Assembly (NCBI GenBank): GCA_965200435.1
Contig: OZ241337.1
Coordinates: 1,426,001-1,490,000 of the forward strand
Direction of reading: 5' to 3'
Length of the DNA stretch: 64,000 nucleotides
Source of the DNA: Bin75 sp965200435
Lineage (GTDB): Bacteria; Nitrospirota; Nitrospiria; Nitrospirales; UBA8639
In this document: positions 55,235 to 63,865 of the stretch, in pieces
Position numbering within the stretch: the first letter of the stretch is position 1
Layout: each line of letters opens with the position of its first letter
Position numbers and translations under genes: made by a program
The notes under the pieces: model-generated
The model's input: only the letters and a program-made list of their open reading frames with translations
What the model was told of the DNA's origin: nothing
Databases searched by the model: none

Positions 55235-55268
55235 AAGCCTTCACCTCATCGGGGTGAAGGCTTTTTTA
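55235..55268 (+). terminator. Intrinsic terminator between pssA and leuA
   Basis: Perfect 11-bp stem AAGCCTTCACC / GGTGAAGGCTT with a 7-nt loop, followed by a T-rich run (TTTTTATTTT). Either ends the ilv-psd-pssA transcript or acts as an attenuator. A TATGAT at 55306-55311 could be the -10 of a separate leuA promoter. Confidence 0.8.
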
Positions 55269-55411
55269 TTTTGAAGGCTGGTTCTGCTGGGGCGGCTGAT
55301 TGGGGTATGATGGAGAAGGACCGGAACCAGGGTTTCATGAGGGTCGAACCGGGCGCGGTTTTGTTGGAGGGTGAGGAACCCCCTTGAGAGGAGAAAGAAG
55401 GAGTATGGGCC

Positions 55412-56959
55412 ATGAGACGACATATCAGCATTTTTGATACCACTTTGCGGGACGGCGAGCAGTCTCCGGGCGCCAGCATGAACGTGGAAGAAAAAGTGTT
55501 GGTCGCTAAACAACTGTCTCGCTTGAACGTCGATATCATTGAAGCCGGGTTTGCCTTCAGTTCTCCCGGCGACTTCGAGGCGGTCCAGCGCATTGGCCGG
55601 GAGGTGGAAGGCCCGACGGTGTGCAGCTTGGCCAGAGCCAGGCCCGAGGACATTGATTCGGCGTGGAAGGCGTTGAAAGGGGCGCCCAAGCCGCGCATTC
55701 ACACCTTCTTATCCACGTCGGATATTCATCTGAAACACCAGTTTCGCATGACCAGGGAGCAGGCCCTCCGTCGTGCGGTGGAGATGGTCCAACATGCGCG
55801 AAGCTACGTGGAAGACGTGGAGTTTTCGCCCATGGACGCAACGCGGTCGGACGCGTCCTACCTGTGTGAAGTGGTGGAAGCGGTTGTGGATGCCGGAGCG
55901 GGTACGGTGAATATTCCCGATACGGTGGGGTACACGACCCCCAAGGAATTTGAAGAAATTATCCGGACGCTCCGGACGCGGGTGCGTGACTGCGATCGTG
56001 CGGTCATCTCTGTGCATTGCCACAACGATTTGGGGTTGGCCGTCGCCAATTCTATGGCGGCCATCCACGCAGGGGCAGGGCAAGTGGAATGTACCGTCAA
56101 CGGAATCGGCGAACGCGCCGGCAACGCGTCAATGGAGGAAATCGTCATGGGACTGAGGACCCGCAAGGATTTTTACCAAGCCGGGACACAGATTCGCACC
56201 GAAGAAATTTCCAAGACCAGCCGGCTGGTCAGCAAGATCACCGGGATGGTCGTCCAACCCAACAAGGCCATCGTCGGGGCGAATGCGTTCGCGCATACTT
56301 CCGGGATCCATCAGGACGGGTTGCTCAAGGATAAAAACACCTATGAAATCATGCGGCCGGATTCCATCGGGTTGACGCAAAGCCGCCTGGTGATGGGGAA
56401 ACTATCTGGTCGCCACGCCTTTCGGGCGGAATTGGTGAAGTTGGGCTATGCGCTCACGGACGAAGAAGTGAATGCCGCGTTCGATCGATTTAAGCGGCTC
56501 GCGGACCAGAAGAAGGAATTGTTCGAGGAGGATCTGGAATCGATTGTGTCCGAAGCCGTGACCAAGGTTCCCGAACGGTATTCGTTACGCTCCCTGAATA
56601 CGCAAAGCGGGACAAATCAGGTGCCGACGGCGACCGTGGAACTGGAAGTAGACGGGCACGTCATGAAAGAGACAGGGACCGGCGATGGTCCGGTCGATGC
56701 GGTGTATCGAACGGTGGCCCGGATCACGCAAACCAAAAGCATCTTGTTGGCCTACGTGGTCAAAGCCATTACCGGCGGAACGGATGCGCAAGGAGAGGTG
56801 TCGGTGCGGATAGAGCAGGACGGCGAAATCGTCACTGGGAACGGGGCGAATACCGATGTCATCGTGGCCTCGGCTCAAGCCTATTTAAATGCCCTGAATA
56901 AACTGGCGTCGCAGTTGGAGCGTCGCGCCAAGCTTGGAGATAAAATCGGACTCTGTTGA
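55412..56959 (+). CDS. leuA: 2-isopropylmalate synthase
   Basis: 515 residues. AGGAG 8 nt upstream of ATG 55412. Catalytic HMGL-like barrel: FDTTLRDGEQSPGASM at residues 6-21, SVHCHNDLGLAVANS and NGIGERAGNASMEEIVMGL; then HTSGIHQDGLLK. The C-terminal third (from about residue 385) is the allosteric LeuA dimer domain, so leucine feedback is expected. It condenses acetyl-CoA with 2-oxoisovalerate. Its last 20 bases are repeated 1,957 bp downstream as part of a 54-bp direct repeat. Confidence 0.96.
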   Translation: MRRHISIFDTTLRDGEQSPGASMNVEEKVLVAKQLSRLNVDIIEAGFAFSSPGDFEAVQRIGREVEGPTVCSLARARPEDIDSAWKALKGAPKPRIHTFLSTSDIHLKHQFRMTREQALRRAVEMVQHARSYVEDVEFSPMDATRSDASYLCEVVEAVVDAGAGTVNIPDTVGYTTPKEFEEIIRTLRTRVRDCDRAVISVHCHNDLGLAVANSMAAIHAGAGQVECTVNGIGERAGNASMEEIVMGLRTRKDFYQAGTQIRTEEISKTSRLVSKITGMVVQPNKAIVGANAFAHTSGIHQDGLLKDKNTYEIMRPDSIGLTQSRLVMGKLSGRHAFRAELVKLGYALTDEEVNAAFDRFKRLADQKKELFEEDLESIVSEAVTKVPERYSLRSLNTQSGTNQVPTATVELEVDGHVMKETGTGDGPVDAVYRTVARITQTKSILLAYVVKAITGGTDAQGEVSVRIEQDGEIVTGNGANTDVIVASAQAYLNALNKLASQLERRAKLGDKIGLC

Positions 56960-56993
56960 CCCGGTCACAAGCAGTCAGAAACAATCCCTGCTC
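56940..56993 (+). repeat. Direct repeat 1 flanking the ParA cassette (overlaps the leuA 3' end)
   Basis: Begins ATAAAATCGGACTCTGTTGA (leuA end and stop) and runs to AAACAATCCCTGCTC. 53 of 54 bases match 58897-58950; the only difference is CCGGTC here versus CCGATC. Looks like an attachment-site duplication. Confidence 0.9.
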
Positions 56994-57059
56994 TACTTGA
57001 CTCTCCGCCTTCAACGTCGTCTAATCTGTCGTATTCTCCTGCCTGTTCGGAGCACACAA

Positions 57060-58002
57060 ATGATCAAAGCAAAAGTTTTTGCATTCATTAACTATAAAGG
57101 GGGTGTCGCAAAGACGACATCGGCCTACCACGTTGGATGCTGGCTAGCTGCAAAAGAAAACAAAAGAGTTTTGTTGATCGACATTGATCCCCAGACGAAT
57201 CTAACGTTTTTATGCGCTCCCATTGAAGATTGGGAGAAGCCAAAATCCAAAGTGGGCACAATCGCCACAATGTATAAGAGATTTTTGGATAGAAAACCCA
57301 TAGAGACCAAAAAGTACCTCTGGAAGACTCCCATTCGCTTAAGGGACGGCAGCCGTCATCCCAGGATTGATTTGGTGCCATGCGACATAGGTCCGATCGG
57401 GGAGGATATTGGCAGTGGCCAAATAGCTGGAGCGTATCCAAGTATGGAAATGTTGAAGAAAAACGCGGAACAATTTATGCGTGACAGAGATTTTCTTGTT
57501 AAAACCATTGATGAGGTTCGTGACAAGTACGATTACGTCCTCATAGATTGTCCGCCAAACCTTTATTTGATGACGCAGAACGCATTGGTCGCGAGCGATT
57601 ACTATATTGTGACTGCGATACCAGATCATCTTTCCACTATTGGGTTAAACATCTTGATCAACAAGGTCAAAAAGATTGATGGTCTTGTAAAGTGTGCTGC
57701 TACCTTGGCAGGGAGAGGAACGGGTCGTAACCCTGTTGCCGAGTTTGGCGCGGTTCTTTTCGTGCGGGTGCGAATCGGGGGGTGATGTGCTAACGACGGC
57801 ACATGCGAGCAAGATGGAAGATATTCGATCATCTTTAGATCAGGGCAAGTGTTTTGCAACGCACACAACAGAGTTGATTGGATATACCGAAGCTGCAGAA
57901 AACAGCCTGCCCGTGTGGTTACATGATTCCACAAATGCCAGACGGGCCATGCGGAAGCAGGAATATCCGAAAATCGTCAAAGAGCTCTCGGAGAAATTCT
58001 GA
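57060..58002 (+). CDS. ParA/Soj-family ATPase (one frameshift)
   Basis: ATG 57060 is chosen since homology starts at MIKAKVFAFINYKGG. Deviant Walker A KGGVAKTT near residue 13, Walker A' VLLIDIDPQTNLTF and Walker B YDYVLIDCPPNLYLMTQNAL. The first frame ends at TGA 57783 after FVRVRIGG; the next frame continues GDVLTTAHASKMEDIRSSLD, HTTELIGYTEAAENSLPVWL and ends KIVKELSEKF at 58002. One extra G in the GGGGGG run (57776-57781) explains it. ParA proteins position plasmids, chromosomes or protein cargo; here it may help maintain or move the cassette. Confidence 0.78.
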
Positions 58003-58004
58003 CT

Positions 58005-58679
58005 ATGAGCAATTCCACAAAGTCAACGGGAAAGAAACTGGACAACTTTCTGAGCAGATTGTCAGAATTGGTTGAGACCTTGCCATCGCAGGAAACGAAA
58101 TCCCGATTGGATCAGGAATTGAGCGCCGTGATCGAATTCTTGAAGGATTTTCGTGTCCGGTTGAAGTCACTTCCCACGGGAGAAGACGCAAACGGCATCC
58201 CGTCAGCGATAGAAATGATAAAGGATTGTGTGCGGGTCGCTGAATCAGACCCTGTGATGTCACGGGCTCTCGGTTTTTCATCGGATAATGGATCGTCGAA
58301 AAGGTCTCCGCACACCTTTCATACACAACAGGACCGCGAAGAAGCAAAAGTTATAGCAGAAGAATTGAAAAGACTTTCGCCTGAAGATATTGAGCGCAGA
58401 TTAGCAGATAAAAGGAAATACAACATCCCAATGTTGAAACAGATTGGAGGAGAGCTGGGACTCAATATCCCCTCAAAGTCAACACGGCTTTCGATAATTG
58501 AAAAAATCACTAAGAAGACATCCAATCTTCGAGGTTACGATTACCTTAGAAATGGGCATCATGAGAATATTGGCGAGTCTAGTTTTGAAATTGAAGAAGA
58601 ATTTGGAAAAAAGAAACGAGAACGGGAGGAAATTGCCGGTTCCCTCGAACAGGGGATCAATAGAACGGATGGTTCGTGA
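58005..58679 (+). CDS. Partner protein of the ParA-like ATPase, unknown family
   Basis: 224 residues, starting 2 nt after the ATPase stop. N-terminal helical part (KLDNFLSRLSELVETLPSQE, AVIEFLKDFRVRLKSL), a linker with SSKRSPHTFH, then a C-terminal KVIAEELKRLSPEDIERRLA, PMLKQIGGELGLNIPSKSTR and IIEKITKK, which looks like a small helical DNA- or protein-binding domain (SAP/HeH-like spacing). Acidic-basic tail KKREREEIAG. It takes the place a ParB-type partner would have, but shows no ParB motif. Confidence 0.6.
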   Translation: MSNSTKSTGKKLDNFLSRLSELVETLPSQETKSRLDQELSAVIEFLKDFRVRLKSLPTGEDANGIPSAIEMIKDCVRVAESDPVMSRALGFSSDNGSSKRSPHTFHTQQDREEAKVIAEELKRLSPEDIERRLADKRKYNIPMLKQIGGELGLNIPSKSTRLSIIEKITKKTSNLRGYDYLRNGHHENIGESSFEIEEEFGKKKREREEIAGSLEQGINRTDGS

Positions 58680-58896
58680 CAATTTATCGTACAACGAATT
58701 TGTCTATCTTGTAGCTGGCCATCCTCGCTGGAAGCAGGAACCGTCATTTTTGTGCCGGATTTAAGCATTTGTCCCTGCGTTATCTCATGGCGCTTTCTTC
58801 CGTCGGAATGAGATGCTGCTACAGATAGACGTAAGACACTACCGCCACGAATTTAAAGCAGTAGAGAGCCTGTGAGTCGCAATTTCGTGAGGATCC

Positions 58897-58950
58897 ATAA
58901 AATCGGACTCTGTTGACCCGATCACAAGCAGTCAGAAACAATCCCTGCTC
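58897..58950 (+). repeat. Direct repeat 2 flanking the ParA cassette
   Basis: Second copy of the 54-bp repeat, 40 bp before leuB. It still contains the leuA terminal codons and TGA although no leuA precedes it. Confidence 0.9.
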
Positions 58951-58989
58951 CCGATGGGAGAGGGTGAACGTAACGGTGAAGGGAAGGGT

Positions 58990-60066
58990 ATGAACAAGAA
59001 AATCGCCGTGTTGGCGGGAGACGGCATCGGCCCGGAGATCGTACCGGCAGCCGTGGCGGTGCTGGAGACGGTTGGGCAACGTGGTGGCCATACGTTTGAG
59101 TTTGTTCACGCCGCGGTCGGCGGCAAGGCCATTGATGACACGGGCTGGCCGCTCCCGGACGAAACTCTCCAGTTGGCCCGGACCAGTGACGCGGTCCTGT
59201 TGGGGGCGGTTGGTGGGCCCCAATGGGAGGGGCTTGACTATGCGCGGCGGCCGGAACGGGCGTTACTGGGCCTGCGGGAACGACTCGGACTGTTTGCGAA
59301 TCTCCGGCCGGCCAGGCTGTATGCGGAACTGGCCGATGCCTCGACCCTCAAGCGCGAGGTCATCGAGGGCATTGACGTGCTGGTGGTGCGTGAGTTGACG
59401 GGTGGGATTTATTTCGGCAGGCCCAAGGGCGTGGAGGCGACACCGGATGGCCATCGCGGGTTCAATACCGAAGTCTACACCACGGCGGAAATTACGCGGA
59501 TTGCCAAGGTCGCCTTCGACGTCGCGCGCAAACGCCGGGGGCTCGTCACCTCCGTCGATAAGGCGAACGTGTTGGAATCCTCGGAGTTATGGAGAAAGGT
59601 CGTCATCGAGGTTCACAAGGACTATCAGGACGTGGAACTGCGGCACATGTACGTGGACAATTGCGCGATGCAGTTGATCCGGAACCCCAAGCAGTTTGAC
59701 GTGATTCTGACGACGAATCTGTTCGGTGATATTTTGAGTGACGAAGCCGCCATGTTGACCGGCTCGATTGGGATGTTGCCGTCGGCCAGCGTCGGCGCGT
59801 CCGTCGGCATGTATGAACCCATTCACGGGAGCGCCCCGGATATTGCGGGGAAGGATGCGGCCAACCCCATCGGCATGATTGCTTCGGGGGCGATGATGCT
59901 GCGGTATTCGTTTGACTTGGCCGAAGAAGCGGACCTCATCGAACGCGCCATTCAAACCGTGTTGGGTCAGGGGTATCGCACCGGAGATATCGCGGCGCCG
60001 GGAACCACCCTGGTCGGCACCAGAGAGATGGGCGACCGTATTCTTCGGAATATCGACGCGGGATAG
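58990..60066 (+). CDS. leuB: 3-isopropylmalate dehydrogenase
   Basis: 358 residues. ATG 58990 fits the family start (KKIAVLAGDGIGPEIVPAAV); an in-frame ATG at 58954 lies in repeat sequence. RERLGLFANLRPARLY, VVRELTGGIYFG, the catalytic Lys in SVDKANVLESSELW, TNLFGDILSDEAAML and EPIHGSAPDIAGKDAANP. NAD-dependent oxidation and decarboxylation in leucine synthesis. leuCD are not in the window. Confidence 0.96.
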   Translation: MNKKIAVLAGDGIGPEIVPAAVAVLETVGQRGGHTFEFVHAAVGGKAIDDTGWPLPDETLQLARTSDAVLLGAVGGPQWEGLDYARRPERALLGLRERLGLFANLRPARLYAELADASTLKREVIEGIDVLVVRELTGGIYFGRPKGVEATPDGHRGFNTEVYTTAEITRIAKVAFDVARKRRGLVTSVDKANVLESSELWRKVVIEVHKDYQDVELRHMYVDNCAMQLIRNPKQFDVILTTNLFGDILSDEAAMLTGSIGMLPSASVGASVGMYEPIHGSAPDIAGKDAANPIGMIASGAMMLRYSFDLAEEADLIERAIQTVLGQGYRTGDIAAPGTTLVGTREMGDRILRNIDAG

Positions 60067-60077
60067 ACACGGGAACG

Positions 60078-61304
60078 GTGACGGAAGAGATGCTGGACAC
60101 CATTCAAGCCGGCGCGATTGGCACCATTGCCGGAACCGGGGAGCCCGGTTGGGGTGGGGATGCCGGTCCGGCCATCGCGGCCATGCTGAACGAACCGAAA
60201 ACGGTGGCCCTCGACGACGCGGGTAATCTCTACATCGCCGACTCGGAGAATCACGTGGTGCGCAAGGTCGATGCGCGGACCGGGATCATAACGACGATAG
60301 CCGGGACCTGTATGGACGAGGCCCCGGCTTCGATGCCTGCCGTGCCTGTGTCCGGACCTCCGGAAGACGATGAAGATCCGTTGGCGGATCCGGTGAGGAA
60401 ACCGGGTGACGCCTACGCACAACAACCCGATTTGAGTGGGATGGTCCGCTACGTGACCGGAACGCCATCCAAGGATCAACGGTTTTCAGGAGACGGCGGA
60501 CCGGCGATTGCTGCCGTCCTCAATTTTCCTTCGGCCGTGGCGGTGGCCGAGGATGGCACCCTCTACATTGCCGATACCTGGAATCATCGTGTTCACCGGG
60601 TGGACCCCGGCACCGGATACATTTCCACCATTGCGGGAACGGGCCAGGCCAAATGCTACGGCGATGAGGGGCCTGCCGTACACGGGGCATTGAATGAACC
60701 CGTGGCCCTGGCCCTCGACGGGCCGGACCGTTTGTATATCGCCGATCAGAGCAACAACCGGGTTCGACAACTCGAGTTGATCTCCGGCGTGATCACGACG
60801 GTCGTCGGTACCGGGGAGTCGGCGTACAACGGCGATGGAGGACTGGGTCCTGAAACCGCGTTGGCTGGTCCCAGTGGCCTGGCTGTGGATCAGGAGGGGA
60901 ATCTGTACATCGCCGATACGTTCAATAGTCGGATCCGGAAGTGGGATCGGCACACCGGGACGGTGGAGACGGTGGTGGGAGGAACGGGCGAGTTTCGATT
61001 CATGCCCGGTGAAAACGAATCCTCATCCAACCTGTCCCGACCGTATGCCATTGCTCTGCATCCGGACGGCCGTCTGTTCATTACGGACAGCGATAACCAC
61101 TTGATCCGGGTGTGGGACCTGCGGAAACGGGAAATGTCGCTCTTGGCCGGGAACGGGCAGGCGGCATTTGCCGGCGATGGGAAGGACCCTTTGCACAGCA
61201 GTCTGAACTACCCGTTCGGTGTGGCCCTCGACGCCAGGGGGCACGTGTACATCGCGGATACCTTCAGCCATCGTATCCGGGTTGTGGTGAACGGAAATCC
61301 GTGA
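60078..61304 (+). CDS. NHL-repeat protein
   Basis: 408 residues, GTG start 11 nt after leuB. Repeating units with LNEPKTVALDDAGNLYIADS and NHVVRKVDxxTGIITTIAGT; about six blades by eye, likely one beta-propeller. A Pro/Asp-rich insert (PPEDDEDPLADPVRKPGD) lies near residues 90-110. No signal peptide. NHL propellers bind proteins or ligands; no enzyme motif is seen. Its fixed place between leuB and asd suggests cotranscription rather than a shared pathway. Confidence 0.85.
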   Translation: MTEEMLDTIQAGAIGTIAGTGEPGWGGDAGPAIAAMLNEPKTVALDDAGNLYIADSENHVVRKVDARTGIITTIAGTCMDEAPASMPAVPVSGPPEDDEDPLADPVRKPGDAYAQQPDLSGMVRYVTGTPSKDQRFSGDGGPAIAAVLNFPSAVAVAEDGTLYIADTWNHRVHRVDPGTGYISTIAGTGQAKCYGDEGPAVHGALNEPVALALDGPDRLYIADQSNNRVRQLELISGVITTVVGTGESAYNGDGGLGPETALAGPSGLAVDQEGNLYIADTFNSRIRKWDRHTGTVETVVGGTGEFRFMPGENESSSNLSRPYAIALHPDGRLFITDSDNHLIRVWDLRKREMSLLAGNGQAAFAGDGKDPLHSSLNYPFGVALDARGHVYIADTFSHRIRVVVNGNP

Positions 61305-61391
61305 GACCACCCTCGCCTCGGGGGGTAAGAGGGAGGAAGAGAAAAACGTGAATCCCCGCTGGAACCCGCGGGCCATGACGGACTCCTGGAG

Positions 61392-62402
61392 ATGAAAACA
61401 CAAGCTTCTTATCACGTCGCCGTCGTCGGGGCCACCGGTGCTGTGGGTACGGAAATGCTCTCGATTCTGGAAGAACGGAAGTTTCCCGTGGAGGAGGTAC
61501 GCCCATTGGCGTCATCCAGGTCTGCGGGCGGGACCGTGTCGTTTCGTGGTGATGACATCACAGTGCAATTGCTCACCCGGGACTCGTTTCAGGGGATCGA
61601 CGTGGCGTTGTTTTCCGCCGGTGCCGGCGTGAGCAAGGAGTACGCGCCGGTTGCCGTCAAAGCCGGAGCCGTGGTCATAGACAACAGCTCGGCGTGGCGC
61701 ATGGATCCTGATGTCCCGTTGGTCGTTCCCGAAGTGAACCCTCACGATCTCGAAACCCACCAGGGTCTTATTGCCAACCCGAATTGCTCTACCATTCAAA
61801 TGGTGGTGGTGCTCAAACCGTTACACGACCATGCCACGATCACCCGGGTCGTGGTCTCGACGTATCAATCGGTGTCCGGTACCGGCAAGGAAGCCATGGA
61901 TGAATTAGCGGAACAGTGCCGGCAGTTGTTGAGCTTCGGTGATGTGAAGCCGAACGTGTATCCGTACCAGATCGCGTTTAACTGTTTGCCGCACATCGAC
62001 GAGTTTGTGTCGTCGGGGTATACCCGAGAAGAAATGAAGATGGTCAACGAGACCCGGAAGATTCTGGGTGGCCGAGAGATCGGGGTGTCCGCGACCACGG
62101 TTCGTGTGCCGGTGTTCGTCGGTCACGGGGAATCCATCAACGTCGAAACCCGAAAGAAGTTGTCGGTGGAAGAAACCCGGGCCATTCTCTCGACTGCGCC
62201 GGGTGTGCAACTGTATGACGATCCCTCACGGAGGTTGTATCCCCTGCAGGTCCATGCCGCAGGGACGGATGCGGTGTTCGTGGGACGGGTCCGCGAGGAT
62301 GAATCCATTCCCAACGGCCTCAACCTGTGGGTGGTGGCGGACAATCTGCGCAAAGGGGCTGCACTGAACGCCGTCCAGATTGCCGAGGCATTGGTGCGGT
62401 GA
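61392..62402 (+). CDS. asd: Aspartate-semialdehyde dehydrogenase
   Basis: 336 residues. NADP-binding VAVVGATGAVGTEMLSILEE, catalytic Cys in NPNCSTIQMVV near residue 134, SVSGTGKEAMDEL and the substrate-binding ETRKILG and VRVPVFVGHGESINVET. Supplies aspartate semialdehyde for lysine/DAP, threonine and methionine. Followed closely (3 bp) by the DUF2905 gene. Confidence 0.96.
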   Translation: MKTQASYHVAVVGATGAVGTEMLSILEERKFPVEEVRPLASSRSAGGTVSFRGDDITVQLLTRDSFQGIDVALFSAGAGVSKEYAPVAVKAGAVVIDNSSAWRMDPDVPLVVPEVNPHDLETHQGLIANPNCSTIQMVVVLKPLHDHATITRVVVSTYQSVSGTGKEAMDELAEQCRQLLSFGDVKPNVYPYQIAFNCLPHIDEFVSSGYTREEMKMVNETRKILGGREIGVSATTVRVPVFVGHGESINVETRKKLSVEETRAILSTAPGVQLYDDPSRRLYPLQVHAAGTDAVFVGRVREDESIPNGLNLWVVADNLRKGAALNAVQIAEALVR

Positions 62403-62405
62403 GCC

Positions 62406-62645
62406 GTGCCGGAGTTCATCGGGAAGACGCTCATCGTGCTGGGTCTGGGGATTGTGGTCCTCGGCGTGATCGTCTCGTTGCTCGGCAAGTGGCCGGGTGA
62501 GGGGTCCGGGCTCGGCTGGCTGGGGAAGCTGCCGGGCGATATTTTCATCAAGCGGGACAACTTCACCTTTTACTTTCCCCTGAGTACCAGTATCATCATC
62601 AGCGTGGTGGGGAGTCTCCTCCTCTATTTTTTCCTGAAACGATGA
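62406..62645 (+). CDS. DUF2905-family small membrane protein
   Basis: 79 residues. GTG start. Two membrane helices (IGKTLIVLGLGIVVLGVIVS and STSIIISVVGSLLLYFFL) around the conserved LGKLPGDIFIKRDNFTFYFP. Function unknown. Overlaps the next gene by 4 bp (ATGA). Confidence 0.88.
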   Translation: MPEFIGKTLIVLGLGIVVLGVIVSLLGKWPGEGSGLGWLGKLPGDIFIKRDNFTFYFPLSTSIIISVVGSLLLYFFLKR

Positions 62646-63865
62646 CGATGTTCACCGCCTCTCAGGTCAGGGTTCTGCTGCTGATTATCGGGGTATGGCT
62701 GGGGCCGTTGCCCTGGGTTCACGCGGCGGACAATGTTCGAGTCGTCCTGTCCGAACGGGCAGACGGCGTCACCGTTGCGTCCACCGGAAACCTGCGTCTC
62801 GAAATGCCTTCGGGCGATCGGATCGATGTGGCGTCCGGGGCGACCATTATTCTCCAAGAACATGGGTTGCAGGTCGATGACAACCCGGTACGAGGCAACC
62901 ATCTTGCGGTTCAGGCGACGCACAAAGAACTGCGGATCACCATTCAAGGCCCGTCCTCTGACGCGACGCGTGAACCGTGGGTGGTGTATGGAAGTCTCGA
63001 CGTCACGGTCCGGAATGGACGCCTTCTGGTCGTGAACGTGGTGGATCTCGAGGATTACGTGGCGGGAGTCGTGAGTTCGGAAGTCAGCCCTGCGTGGCAC
63101 GAGGAACTCTTGCGAACGCAGGCCGTGGCGGCACGGACCTACGTGTTGTACAAGAAGCTGCAAAATGCGGGGCAGCCGTTTGATGTGTACGCAAGCGTGC
63201 AGGATCAGGTGTATACGGGCCGCAAAAAGGTCAATGACGCCGTCCTCGATGCCGTGCGTCGGACGCATGGTCAGGTCCTGACCTATGAAGGCCGTCCCAT
63301 TTTCGCCGCCTACTCATCCACGACGGCCGGCCCCACGGAAGATGCCATGAACGTGTGGTCCCAAGACTTGCCCTACTTGAAAGGGGTGGATTGTCCATTC
63401 GATCAGAAGTCCCCCTGGTATGAGTGGCAAGTATCCATCCCGTTTGATGTGGTTGAATCCCGACTCAAGGGTGCCGGGTATCCCATTGGCTGGCTCGCGA
63501 CACTCACGTCTTATCACATGACCGACGCCGGTCGGGTCAAGGACCTGCGGATTCTGCATTCCCGGGGGGAACTTATTCTCACGGGACAGGAGTTTCGGCG
63601 TCTCCTCGGGTATGCCAAGGTACGCAGCACCCGGTTTTCCATTGAACGGATTGACAGACAGGTCGTGTTTACGGGAAAAGGGGCCGGACACGGGGTTGGC
63701 CTGTGTCAATGGGGCGCCAAGGAAATGGCCGAACTGGGGTATCCCTATCAATCTATTCTGCGCTATTACTATCCGGGAACGGAGATCCTGCCACGCGATC
63801 AGGTGGTCATGACCCTGCCTCCTTCCGTGACTCCCCGGAATGGGGAAATCCGGGCGTCAAAGTAG
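62642..63865 (+). CDS. SpoIID/LytB-domain protein
   Basis: 407 residues. Signal peptide with core VLLLIIGVWLGPLPWVHA, cut near residue 29. SpoIID domain: VVDLEDYVAGVVSSEVSPAW, LRTQAVAARTYVLYK, AYSSTTAGPTEDA, LPYLKGVDCPFDQKSPWYEW and GKGAGHGVGLCQWGAKEMA. SpoIID is a lytic transglycosylase acting on denuded glycan; non-sporulating bacteria carry relatives for cell-wall remodelling. Here the usual HSTCGG is replaced by SSTTAG, so substrate details may differ. Coupled to the DUF2905 gene; 135 bp after it hold no gene within the window. Confidence 0.88.
   Translation: MTMFTASQVRVLLLIIGVWLGPLPWVHAADNVRVVLSERADGVTVASTGNLRLEMPSGDRIDVASGATIILQEHGLQVDDNPVRGNHLAVQATHKELRITIQGPSSDATREPWVVYGSLDVTVRNGRLLVVNVVDLEDYVAGVVSSEVSPAWHEELLRTQAVAARTYVLYKKLQNAGQPFDVYASVQDQVYTGRKKVNDAVLDAVRRTHGQVLTYEGRPIFAAYSSTTAGPTEDAMNVWSQDLPYLKGVDCPFDQKSPWYEWQVSIPFDVVESRLKGAGYPIGWLATLTSYHMTDAGRVKDLRILHSRGELILTGQEFRRLLGYAKVRSTRFSIERIDRQVVFTGKGAGHGVGLCQWGAKEMAELGYPYQSILRYYYPGTEILPRDQVVMTLPPSVTPRNGEIRASK

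Larger units (their letters stand above)
56994..58896 (+). mobile_element. Putative ~1.96-kb mobile cassette with ParA-like ATPase and partner
   Basis: Lies between two 54-bp direct repeats, splitting leuA from leuB. Clearly more AT-rich than its neighbours. It carries two codirectional genes 2 nt apart and no recognisable integrase or transposase. Excision at the repeats would leave an intact leuA and a close leuA-leuB junction. Being a mobile unit is inferred from the repeats and composition. Confidence 0.6.

Noticed and set aside
55120..55268. T-box riboswitch upstream of leuA
   Set aside because: The conserved T-box sequence (AGGGTGGnACCGCG-like) is absent; only a terminator and a short frame are seen.
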